Assembly: GCF_000425745.1 (NCBI RefSeq) | Contig: NZ_AUEA01000007.1 | Coordinates: 248,001 to 312,000 of the forward strand | Direction of reading: 5' to 3' | Source of the DNA: Pseudomonas cremoricolorata DSM 17059 = NBRC 16634 | GTDB lineage: Bacteria > Pseudomonadota > Gammaproteobacteria > Pseudomonadales > Pseudomonadaceae | DNA: 64,000 nucleotides | Shown here: one piece after another, positions 19,589 to 27,732 of the stretch | How positions within the stretch are numbered: position 1 is the stretch's first letter | How the letters are laid out: each line of letters begins with the position of its first letter | The notes under the pieces: generated by a model | Told to the model about the DNA's origin: nothing | Database searches by the model: none | Seen by the model: only the letters and a program-made list of their open reading frames with translations | Position numbers and translations under genes: made by a program

Positions 19589-19715
19589 TGGCAGTGTCCT
19601 GAGCTGCACTGTCGATCGACCGCGCGGGCAGGATCGGCAACGCATGGCTGGAGCCTGATGGGCATTGACGCACGCGGCGGCGAGAACCACCGGAAACGTC
19701 GGATTCAAGGCCGCT

Positions 19716-19760
19716 AGGGTAGGGGCCTGAGGGGACGGGGAATGTAGGAAGAGTCTGTAG
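19716..19760 (-). promoter_or_regulatory. activator box and promoter candidate of the usher operon
   Basis: On the minus strand TTCCTACAT (plus 19742-19750) is followed after 19 bp by TACCCT (plus 19716-19721), a -10-like TAnnnT hexamer. The 19-bp stretch at plus 19742-19760 matches that at 44701-44719 before the pilin gene at 17 of 19 positions. TTCCTACA is also the half-site form reported for EvgA/BvgA-type response regulators. A start near 19709 would leave a leader of about 120 nt. Confidence 0.55.
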
Positions 19761-19793
19761 TGCGGGGTGTCGGAATCGACAGGGGTGGAGATT

Positions 19794-19822
19794 GCAAGAA
19801 AGCCCGCTGCTGGGCAGCGGGC
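19794..19822 (-). terminator. terminator of the RHS operon
   Basis: GCCCGCTGC (19802-19810) pairs with GCAGCGGGC (19814-19822) around TGG. On the minus strand TTTCTT follows, so transcription of the RHS gene should stop here, before the usher promoter. This makes the usher operon independent of the RHS gene. Confidence 0.85.
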
Positions 19823-19852
19823 GGTGATAGGTCGGTGTCTGAGACGGGTTGC

Positions 19853-22800
19853 CTAGAGGCGCTTGAATCTGCCTGTGAGTTTATCGAAAGTTGGCGCTCC
19901 TCCTTCGCCCAGCAGAGTTAAGTCTATTAGCCCGCTGCCTGGATGCGTAGCACTTCCGGATGCAGTCGTTTGCAAGCTTGGTTGTGGCATGACTTGCGCA
20001 GAAGATGATTCTCCCCCCCGCACGGACGCTGACCCGGCTGAAACATCCGACATGGAACCGCTCAAGCTCGGAGGGGCACTGGGAGTCGAGGCTTCAAGCT
20101 TACTGCCGATCTGAGAGCCGCGTGGGCTGGATCCTGCGGAAACTGACGGTAACCTGGACAATGCCGGAGAGGCTGGGGGAGTCGCGGCGATAGAAGCGCG
20201 GGGGGCGCTGACGACCGATGCCGCTCGACTGACCGCCGGGGTCCGTGGACGGCGAACACTCATTGTGGCTCCCATCAAATTCTGAATGCCGGTGGCGAGC
20301 TGGGCAACGGAGCGCCCGCTCGAGCTCGCTGCCTGCGCCGTTGTGACAGCCCTCTTGACCGCCGCAGCACCCGAGTACGCCAGAAAACCGCCGGCGAACG
20401 ACAGGGCGTAGCTGATGCCGCTCATGGTGTTGGAAAGCTCGATGTTGTCCTGTCCAACCATGACCGCTATCGCGCCAGTGACGGCCGAAGCGCCCAGGGC
20501 GACCACGCCTACCACACCCTTGATATAGCTCACCGTCAAGCCGATGGTGGCCGGTGCCGACCATGGCATCGTCACTGCCGCGGCCACGAACATCGCGACG
20601 CCTATGCCCACGCTTATCCAGGCACTCCAAGGTGTCTTGGGCTTTTCGGGCTGATCGATCAGCTCCGGCGGGTCGCGGTCGTAGATGCCTTCCGCTCGGT
20701 GGCCGGTCGGGTCATGCCAGTTGACAGGGTTGCCCAGGGCATAGGCATAAGGGTTGATGCCCGCGTCTTCAGGGTTCATCGAATCGGGGCTATGGAAGCG
20801 CATCAGCGCGGGGTTGTAGGCGCGGTAACCGCTGCCCAGCAGGTACCAGCCGATGGCCTCTTCTCGCGCTTCGCCGTTGAACGCCAGCAGGCCATGCAGT
20901 CCATTGTCCTCGGCGCGCTCGCCGTAGGCGCTGTACTGGGCATCGCGAACGCCCTGGCGGTCGCATTCGCCGATCACGCTGCCGGATGGGTCCGTCAGCA
21001 GCAGTTGCGTGGCGGCGGCATCGCCCGCTCGCTGGATGCCAAGTGGTCTGCCAGCCCCGTACAAGTACTGGGTCAGCACATCACCCTCTCGGGTGCAGTC
21101 CAGGCGGTGGCCCAAATAGCGTCGGTGCACCTGGCGGCTCCCCGCATACACAGCACCCACCAGTTGATCATGACCGTCGTACCGATACTCGGCGAGCGCT
21201 GCGCCGTTGGCTGCGGTGACACGTTGCAAGCGTCCGAAGCTGTCGTACTCCAGCGCCCGACCCTGGTCATCGGTGAGCAGGTTGCCGTAGTCGTCGTAGT
21301 TGAACGTCTGTTCGGCAGGGTAATCCTCGAGTAGGCGATGAGTCACCTTCAACAGTTGGAAACTGCCATCGGTAGCGTAGGTAAAGTCGGCCCTGTCGGA
21401 GTTGCCGTCGGCAAAGCGGGTCTGGCAGCGTGTGATGTTGTTCTGGTCGTCGAAACGGAACAGTTGGTTGCTGATCGCACGGCCTTTGGCGTTGCAGGGC
21501 AGCAACTCGCCCTGACAGTCGTGTTCCACCAGGCGATCGAGTTCATCGTAGGTGAAGGTCTCCATGCGCAACCGCTTGCCGTCACGCTGCAGCGTTCGGG
21601 TGTGCAGGGTGTCGTTGTCACGCCAGGTGAAGTCGAGCACTTGTTGGTGCTGGCCGTCGACACTGAGCGTGCGTTGCACTTCACGTCCCAGCGCGTCGTA
21701 CAGCTGCGTACACAGCGCTTCGCGGCCGCCGTCGCTGTCGGTGGTGCAGGTGGTATGCAACAGGCCGTCATCGTTGTAGGTCAACACACTGCGTAACGCG
21801 CCCTGGCTGATGGCCGTGAGTCGTCCAATACTATCGTAGGCGTATTCGCAGGCAATCGGGCTGTCCGAGTACTTGCGGTAGTACATGCGCCCTTGCAGTG
21901 AGTGACGGTACTCGGTGCTGTGCTGCTCGGTGCCATCCACCTCCCAGGTTTCGCTGGCCAGATACCCCTGATCGGTATAGCCATAGGCACGCGCACCGTT
22001 GCTGTTGCCGGCGCTGACGATGACGCCGGTGTCCGCAGCGAAGTCGAAATTGGACTCCAGGTCTGCACTGACCACCTCGCCGTCGACGAAACTTGCCTTG
22101 ACCTGGGTCGGTAGTGGGGTGAGTCGAGGTTCGTAGGTATATCTCAGCACACGCTTGCGCGCGGCTTTGCCTGGCTGAGCGGTGTTGCTGGAGGTGCGGG
22201 TATCGACCAGCAACGTTCCGCCTTTGTAGCGATATTCGTCTACCCGCGGACCAACTTTGACCTTGAGCAGGCGATCGAGTCCGTCAAAAACGCGCTCGCT
22301 CAGCGTTTCGCAGCGCTCGCTGCCGCGGCTGCGCACCTCTAGCCGTGTCGTCAGTTCATTGAGACTGTGCGGCGCGAATGTGCGCAGCACCTCGGTGCCG
22401 TCCGGGCGCAGCGTCGCCGTCATCCGGCCCCACAGGTCATAGGTGTAGGTGTTGACCTGCGTCACGGCCTTGCTATTGACCGTTGCGAAGGTAAAGGTAC
22501 TTTTGATGCAACGGCCCAGACCGTCGTACTCGAAATCCGTGCGACCGACCTGATGCGAGTCATTGCCGGCCTGCTCCATCAAGCGGTACTGATAGGCAGG
22601 CTTGTTCAGGGCGTTGAGCTGAGTCACCTGCACGTTCTGGCGAATGTCAGGGGCCTTTGTAGCGGCCTGCTGCTGGCCTGCAACTGCAGGACTGACGGTC
22701 CACTGCGTGATCAGATCACCGCCTTCGCCGAAGGGAGACGTTTCGGTCACCGACTTGACCAGGTCCGGCCCGATCACCTCGCAGCGGTTGCCCCAGCCAT

Positions 22801-25015
22801 CGTAGGCATAGCGAGTGACCAGGATCACATCAGTCTGGGGCGCTGGACTGGTTGCGTCAGACTCTGCGCGATAGTCGTAGGCAGTTTCGCTGACCAGGCG
22901 TCCAATGCTGTCGTACTGGTATTCTGCGGTCGTCCTCGAGCACCCTGAGCAATCCTGTCGCTCCTCTCGGATCACGCGGTTGAGGCCATCGTATACGACG
23001 CGACTGATGACGTTCTTGACGTCGGTGACCTGCTCGCAGGCATAGGTACGGCCGTTTTCCGTGAGCGTCGGGTAGGCATAGACACGGCTGGCCCTGTAGT
23101 GTGCATCGTCGGGCGAGCTGGTCTGCTCGAGCAAGCGATTGAGTGCGTCATAGCGACTACGGGTGACCACCCCATTGAGGTCTTCGGTTTGCACCACCTG
23201 ACCGCTGTGGATCGAGTGGATTTCGACCATTGTGGCTTCGGCGGTACCGCCTGCACCGCTGAATGTCTGCCGGGTTCGCAGCCATGTCGGTGCGCCCTCG
23301 GGGTCATCGGTCAAGTCGTAGCGAAAGCGCGTGGTAGACGTCTGGCCGTGGATGCTGACCTGCTGGCAGTCAGGGCGGCCGTGAAGGCGCGGGGTGTCAG
23401 GTTTGTCGAGGTAGGCATGCACCGACCTGCGCAGGAGCGTTTCTGCCTCGGCCTCTGATTCGCCTGGCTGCCGCCCGCCCGAAGCAGCGCTGCCTGCAGT
23501 CACCTCGCAGGTGTCTTCCTGCTCGATCGCCAGCCAGCCACCGGGCAGCGCCCTGGCAGTGCTCTGCGCCAGCGCGGTCTGTAGCGCATAGCGATACCGC
23601 GTGCGTTTGATCGGGGCGCCAGGCAAGTGAGCCGCCGGGTACTCGGTGAGGCTCTTGAGGTTGCGCAGAAAACCTTCGGGGTCTGCAGGGCAGCCATCGC
23701 CTCCTTCCTTGGGGTAATACTCGCGTACCAGGCGTATACCGCTTGCCTGAGTTTCCACCAGCAGGTTGCCCGCTGTGTCGTAGGTCATCTGCAAGGTTTC
23801 ATCGCGACGCTTGCTCGAGTCGCCGGACAGGGTTTTGCTCTTGGTAATTCGTTTAGGTAACTGGAAGTAGCTCGGCTGGTCATCGAAGGCCGTATTCGGC
23901 ACTTCGTGATACTCGGTGGTGACGGTTTCGATGCAGCCTTGTTGAGTGGTGAGGCTCTCGGTCAACAGATGGAAGCGGTTATAGGTGCACTTGACCGTGC
24001 GCAGCACCTGGTCTTGCAGGTAATGGCTGACCGTCGAGTCGTAGTTGTAACTGCTGCCGGTGAACTTGTAGAGATTGTCGCGCCCATCGTCTGTCCATTG
24101 GACACCTGTGCCGTAACCCAGAAAGTTGTTCTGGCTGTAGGCATAGGTCGATTTCATGTGGGTGGCGGGGTCCAGCGGGTCGGGCTGACGTAAATGCTCG
24201 ATGACGTAGGGCAGAGTCCTGGCGACGCCGGGAAAGCGATGGCCGTGTTCGTTGTAAGTCAGCGTCTCGATCCCGCCAATCGGATTGGCCAGGCGTGTGA
24301 CATAGCGCAGGTTGCCGAACCGGGCGTAACTGAAGTGCCAACTGGGCTTTTCGTCACTTGGGAGCTCGAGCCTGCGCAATTCCTGATTGTCCAGCTCGAA
24401 GATGAACCGCTTGGCCACGGTTGTGCCAGGATCGAGGTCCAGCACGACTCGCGCATTACTGCTGTAGTCGATGTTCAGCAGGGTGCGGTGGGTGTCGTCG
24501 ATGATCGTGGACAGGCGTGCCTGACTATCGACTGTGGTGTACTCCAAGTTGATGCCGTGACCTGAGGGCGCCATTACCCTCACTGGCATGGCCACTTCGC
24601 GCTGTGGGCCCTGGGGTTCGAGAATCTCGATCAGGCCGGCTTTATGCGCAACCCGCCAGCGTGGTCTGTCAGCCTCGCCGATGTTGCTGAACTGGAAGCT
24701 TTCCAGTTTGCGTTCGGCAATCGCGGCCGCCTGTCCCGGACCATTGTCCGCTACCCGAAATCGTTCACCCGTGTGCAGGGAAAGCATGCCGCTGGAGAGC
24801 GAAAAGTGGCTAAGTTGCAATGCCCAGCCAATACCGAAACCGCTGTTGCTCTCATCCATGGGATTGAACGTCAGCTGTAAGGGTAGTTCTGGGCCGCAGA
24901 GCATATTGGCTGTCATCTGAGGCAGTTCAATGCCAACGGAAAACTGCCCTGTACGTTGATCGACGCTACCGCTGATGAAACCCAGGAAGTTAAGAGCGTT
25001 GGAATGCAGAGACAT
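19853..25015 (-). CDS. RHS/YD-repeat protein with core domain and variable hydrophobic tail
   Basis: A 1720-residue RHS protein. The N-terminal beta region (about 1-350; FGIGWALQLSHF, SGMLSLHTGERFRVADNGPG) resembles the start of SpvB/TcB-like shells. YD repeats fill about 600-1300, and the RHS core (1299-1438) ends in NPVNWHDPTG, the usual self-cleavage boundary. The 282-residue tail has three hydrophobic stretches (about 1463-1486, 1489-1520, 1533-1553), then a Ser/Pro/Ala-rich segment to about 1700. No catalytic toxin motif is seen, so a pore-forming or translocation tail is plausible. GAGGA lies 8 bases before the ATG at 25015. It follows the small gene by 39 bp, probably in one operon. 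It is paralogous to 33055-36828. Confidence 0.85.
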   Translation of the reverse strand: MSLHSNALNFLGFISGSVDQRTGQFSVGIELPQMTANMLCGPELPLQLTFNPMDESNSGFGIGWALQLSHFSLSSGMLSLHTGERFRVADNGPGQAAAIAERKLESFQFSNIGEADRPRWRVAHKAGLIEILEPQGPQREVAMPVRVMAPSGHGINLEYTTVDSQARLSTIIDDTHRTLLNIDYSSNARVVLDLDPGTTVAKRFIFELDNQELRRLELPSDEKPSWHFSYARFGNLRYVTRLANPIGGIETLTYNEHGHRFPGVARTLPYVIEHLRQPDPLDPATHMKSTYAYSQNNFLGYGTGVQWTDDGRDNLYKFTGSSYNYDSTVSHYLQDQVLRTVKCTYNRFHLLTESLTTQQGCIETVTTEYHEVPNTAFDDQPSYFQLPKRITKSKTLSGDSSKRRDETLQMTYDTAGNLLVETQASGIRLVREYYPKEGGDGCPADPEGFLRNLKSLTEYPAAHLPGAPIKRTRYRYALQTALAQSTARALPGGWLAIEQEDTCEVTAGSAASGGRQPGESEAEAETLLRRSVHAYLDKPDTPRLHGRPDCQQVSIHGQTSTTRFRYDLTDDPEGAPTWLRTRQTFSGAGGTAEATMVEIHSIHSGQVVQTEDLNGVVTRSRYDALNRLLEQTSSPDDAHYRASRVYAYPTLTENGRTYACEQVTDVKNVISRVVYDGLNRVIREERQDCSGCSRTTAEYQYDSIGRLVSETAYDYRAESDATSPAPQTDVILVTRYAYDGWGNRCEVIGPDLVKSVTETSPFGEGGDLITQWTVSPAVAGQQQAATKAPDIRQNVQVTQLNALNKPAYQYRLMEQAGNDSHQVGRTDFEYDGLGRCIKSTFTFATVNSKAVTQVNTYTYDLWGRMTATLRPDGTEVLRTFAPHSLNELTTRLEVRSRGSERCETLSERVFDGLDRLLKVKVGPRVDEYRYKGGTLLVDTRTSSNTAQPGKAARKRVLRYTYEPRLTPLPTQVKASFVDGEVVSADLESNFDFAADTGVIVSAGNSNGARAYGYTDQGYLASETWEVDGTEQHSTEYRHSLQGRMYYRKYSDSPIACEYAYDSIGRLTAISQGALRSVLTYNDDGLLHTTCTTDSDGGREALCTQLYDALGREVQRTLSVDGQHQQVLDFTWRDNDTLHTRTLQRDGKRLRMETFTYDELDRLVEHDCQGELLPCNAKGRAISNQLFRFDDQNNITRCQTRFADGNSDRADFTYATDGSFQLLKVTHRLLEDYPAEQTFNYDDYGNLLTDDQGRALEYDSFGRLQRVTAANGAALAEYRYDGHDQLVGAVYAGSRQVHRRYLGHRLDCTREGDVLTQYLYGAGRPLGIQRAGDAAATQLLLTDPSGSVIGECDRQGVRDAQYSAYGERAEDNGLHGLLAFNGEAREEAIGWYLLGSGYRAYNPALMRFHSPDSMNPEDAGINPYAYALGNPVNWHDPTGHRAEGIYDRDPPELIDQPEKPKTPWSAWISVGIGVAMFVAAAVTMPWSAPATIGLTVSYIKGVVGVVALGASAVTGAIAVMVGQDNIELSNTMSGISYALSFAGGFLAYSGAAAVKRAVTTAQAASSSGRSVAQLATGIQNLMGATMSVRRPRTPAVSRAASVVSAPRASIAATPPASPALSRLPSVSAGSSPRGSQIGSKLEASTPSAPPSLSGSMSDVSAGSASVRGGESSSAQVMPQPSLQTTASGSATHPGSGLIDLTLLGEGGAPTFDKLTGRFKRL

Positions 25016-25054
25016 GATGATGTTCCTCGGACGTTCGATTGAAATGAGAAGGCT

Positions 25055-25468
25055 TCAGCGGGTACCGCCACGGGGAGAAACGTTGACCGTGACCACGTCG
25101 AGTGAATCCGCCTGCGCCGATCCCTGTTTATCGATCACCTCCAGGCCCAACCCCTCTTTAATAAAATCTTCCTTGGCATAACTGTTGACGAAATAATGAA
25201 CGTCGTAATTATTTAACTTCGCCGGTTGATGGGTAGTCTTTAGCGTCATTGACCAGCCGCCTTTGCCGGTCAATACGACCGTTGCCGCTGAGGGCAGATC
25301 GTCCATTTGAATCTTTCGCGGCTTGTCGAGTTTGTTCCCGCCGCTGCCGACGGTGAGCGTGTACGTCCTGCCCCAGCCGTCGGTTGGAATATTGAGCGAC
25401 GCGAACTTACCGTCGGGATTGCTAATGATGATGCTGCCTGATTGCTGTGGCGTTGCTGAATGAGTCAT
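25055..25468 (-). CDS. small protein of unknown function upstream of RHS gene
   Basis: A 137-residue soluble protein without signal peptide or membrane segment. It seems mostly beta (IIISNPDGKF, TYTLTVGSGG, TVVLTGKGGWSMTLKTT, DVVTVNVSPRGG) and fits a single Ig- or jelly-roll-like domain. It is the first gene of the RHS operon: GAGG lies eight bases before its ATG, and only 39 bp separate it from the RHS start. A chaperone, cargo adaptor or immunity role is possible from position, but nothing in the sequence decides this. Immunity genes usually follow the RHS tail, which argues against that option. Confidence 0.65.
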   Translation of the reverse strand: MTHSATPQQSGSIIISNPDGKFASLNIPTDGWGRTYTLTVGSGGNKLDKPRKIQMDDLPSAATVVLTGKGGWSMTLKTTHQPAKLNNYDVHYFVNSYAKEDFIKEGLGLEVIDKQGSAQADSLDVVTVNVSPRGGTR

Positions 25469-25820
25469 TGAGTTGGCCTCGCGCAGTGCGCTCGTGAAAC
25501 GCGTGAAGTGCAGGCATGTCAGGACATCGACGTGCCTGTCGACTTGCCGTTGACTGACAGATGTGCAGTGTCACCGAGGCTAGGGCAAGCGGTGTTGTGG
25601 CGCACCTGGCAGATATATCAGGTAGGCCGCTGGCCGCGATTTGCCTCGTGGTCGTACGCGCAAGGGCAGCGACCTGACAATTCTGCCAGTTGTCTGCGGT
25701 TCCACCAGCCGCCTATAACTTGAAGTCATGACACAGCGGGTGCGTCGTTGTGAATGCGCCATGGTCCTGCAACTTGCGCAGGAGCGTAGGCAGCGTGTGT
25801 CGAACTTCGAGGATGCAAGA
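25469..25820. promoter_or_regulatory. divergent control region between RHS operon and Ig-repeat gene
   Basis: This 352-bp stretch carries no supported gene. It holds the lux-box-like palindrome at 25604-25623. A plus-strand promoter candidate has -35 TTGTCT at 25690-25695 and -10 TATAAC at 25714-25719, with an 18-bp spacer. An inverted repeat GACAA-N9-TTGTC (25676-25694) overlaps that -35 and could be an operator. Confidence 0.5.
25604..25623 (-). promoter_or_regulatory. lux-box-like palindrome before the RHS operon
   Basis: ACCTG-N10-CAGGT spans exactly 20 bp, the form of the Vibrio lux box, and satisfies CT-N12-AG of Pseudomonas las/rhl boxes. On the minus strand a -10-like TAGCCT (plus 25577-25582) lies 21 bp past the box, close to the class II spacing of luxI. 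This would place the start near 25570, giving a leader of about 100 nt to the small gene at 25468. Control by a LuxR-type regulator is inferred. Confidence 0.55.
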
Positions 25821-27614
25821 ATGAACGAACTAGCAAAGGTCGATTATGAGAAACCCCTCATTCCCGACCTGAATGATGCGGCGGAAGTCGATCTGGAAAA
25901 GTTGGGAAGCTCGCCATTAACCGCAGTTATCAAGTTCACAGGCATGCAACCGGGGAACCTGGTCCGGCCACGTTGGATCGGCGCGTCGCCTGAAGGCGTG
26001 GTGTTCGATGATATTGGTGCCGAGGTACCGATCGTGCCGGCCGATCTGGCCGATGGCAAACGCATCGAAATTACCAATACTGCCGTTCACAGCGCGGCCG
26101 GTGGTTGGGCATTCTTTTCCTACACCGTGGACGGTCGAGTCGAATCACTGCGCAGGTTTTGCTTCATCGGTGTTCGTCCGCGGACGCCGAGTGAGGCATT
26201 GTCGGTGATTCATGCGTTACCCTCGCACGACTTGGTTCTGCGGCGCAGTGACTTCCCTGATGTCGGGGTGACGCTGGTCGTTGCGCCCTATCAAGCCATG
26301 CAAATCGGCGACACCATCACCGTCAAACTGGTGGGTTACGATGAGGACGGGGTCGAGGATGACGACCGAATCGACGTGATCGTGGTGAGCAAAGCTCACA
26401 TGCAAGGGCAGTCGCTGTCGGTCGATGTACCCAAGTATTGGTTCAGCTACCTGGAGGGGGGCTATGTCCGCGCCGGCTACCGTATCAAGTTCGCGGACGG
26501 GATGGAGCTCGACGCGCCAGAGCAGCGTTTCGAGGTCGACTCCAGCGCAGCGCTTCCCCCGTATCTGCCCAAGCCGACGATCGTGGGTCATGCCGAAGGA
26601 ACCCCGCTCGATCCCGCCAAGTTCCGCGACGGCCTGACGATTCAGGTACCGACTTACCCGGACATGACAGTGTCCGATCGCATCCTGGTGCGTTGGCGCA
26701 GCGCTGCCAGCGACACGTTCCTGCCGCTTCGCGTCGATCCCAGCACCCTGGTGGCGGGGCCGGTGTTGTTCCGGCTGCCCGCCGAGGTGCTCACGCTGAG
26801 CGGCGGCACCAGCGCTCGGCTGTCTTACCTGTATGGACGCGAGAACGCCAGCTTGAGTGCCGAAGCGCTGCAGGTCGATGTGGTCATGCCACGTACTTTG
26901 CGTGTGCCGGATGTCGGCGGCGCGCAGCCGGATTCGACGCCCGCTTGGGGCACTCTGACGGCATTGAACGCAGTCGATGGGGTCTACATCAATGTGCCTG
27001 CCGATACGCTGGCGCCTGGCGAGGGCCTCGAGGTGCATTGGGCGGGCAAGCCGCCACACGGTCATTACATCGCCAGAACACCGGTCAGACCGGAGAACCC
27101 GCTGCGTTTCTTCATACCCGCACAGTACGTGGCGGCCAATCTTGGCCGTGGTGAGCGGGATGAAAGCAAGCGCTTCGATGTGTTCTATCGATTGACTGCG
27201 CGTGGCGACCATGTCGATTCGCCGTCCTACAGGCTGCGCATCAAACCTTTCGCCAGCAGCGCGTATCCGCAGATCACCTGTTTGCAGGCGAGCGGTTCTG
27301 TCCTGTCCCTCGCCAGAGTGCCAGCCACAGGCGCCGATCTGACACTGGGTACCTGGTACCTGGCAGCACCGGGTCAATTGTTGACGGTGTCTCTGTCCGG
27401 CGTGAGTGCCGGGGGCACTCTGGAGGCCGTTATCTGCGACCGTGTAGCGGTGACCGCAGAACAAGCCAGTACTGGGGTGAAGGCCACATTATCGAAACAA
27501 GTGCTCGAGCAATTGAGCATTGGCACTTCTTTCACCCTGCGCGCCAGTGTGAGTTATGACGGCGGTGATTACTTCACACCGATGCGCAGCAGCACGTTGA
27601 CGCTGTCTCGCTGA
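25821..27614 (+). CDS. tandem Ig-like domain protein
   Basis: A 597-residue acidic protein with no signal peptide or membrane segment. It is built of about five repeats of 90-120 residues with a recurring pattern: a hydrophobic VP..y..m..GD strand, an aromatic VRW or VHW strand, a FRLPAEV or FFIPAQY motif and a final Y-x-V strand. Such repeats are typical of bacterial Ig-like domains. The last ~110 residues (TLGTWYLAAPGQLLTVSLSG onward) recur in 41783-43234 (ITLGTWPFIQVGQRVSISVTG), showing paralogy. GAGG at 25809-25812 supports the ATG at 25821. It heads the plus-strand series and is divergent from the RHS operon. Function unknown. Confidence 0.75.
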   Translation: MNELAKVDYEKPLIPDLNDAAEVDLEKLGSSPLTAVIKFTGMQPGNLVRPRWIGASPEGVVFDDIGAEVPIVPADLADGKRIEITNTAVHSAAGGWAFFSYTVDGRVESLRRFCFIGVRPRTPSEALSVIHALPSHDLVLRRSDFPDVGVTLVVAPYQAMQIGDTITVKLVGYDEDGVEDDDRIDVIVVSKAHMQGQSLSVDVPKYWFSYLEGGYVRAGYRIKFADGMELDAPEQRFEVDSSAALPPYLPKPTIVGHAEGTPLDPAKFRDGLTIQVPTYPDMTVSDRILVRWRSAASDTFLPLRVDPSTLVAGPVLFRLPAEVLTLSGGTSARLSYLYGRENASLSAEALQVDVVMPRTLRVPDVGGAQPDSTPAWGTLTALNAVDGVYINVPADTLAPGEGLEVHWAGKPPHGHYIARTPVRPENPLRFFIPAQYVAANLGRGERDESKRFDVFYRLTARGDHVDSPSYRLRIKPFASSAYPQITCLQASGSVLSLARVPATGADLTLGTWYLAAPGQLLTVSLSGVSAGGTLEAVICDRVAVTAEQASTGVKATLSKQVLEQLSIGTSFTLRASVSYDGGDYFTPMRSSTLTLSR

Positions 27615-27657
27615 AAAGACGCGTATCTAAACAGCTTTCGTCGGACCGTCCATGAGC

Positions 27658-27682
27658 GTGCCACGCAGTGGCCTGCGTGCAC
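27658..27682 (+). other. intergenic hairpin
   Basis: GTGC(C)ACGCAG pairs with CTGCGTGCAC around TGGC, with one bulged base. It lies between the Ig-repeat gene and the first P47-like gene and lacks a T tract. It may be an RNA processing or attenuation point. Confidence 0.35.
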
Positions 27683-27732
27683 GGTGGTCAATGACGGCGA
27701 AGCCAATGCAATAATTACCGGAGTGTTTGTCC

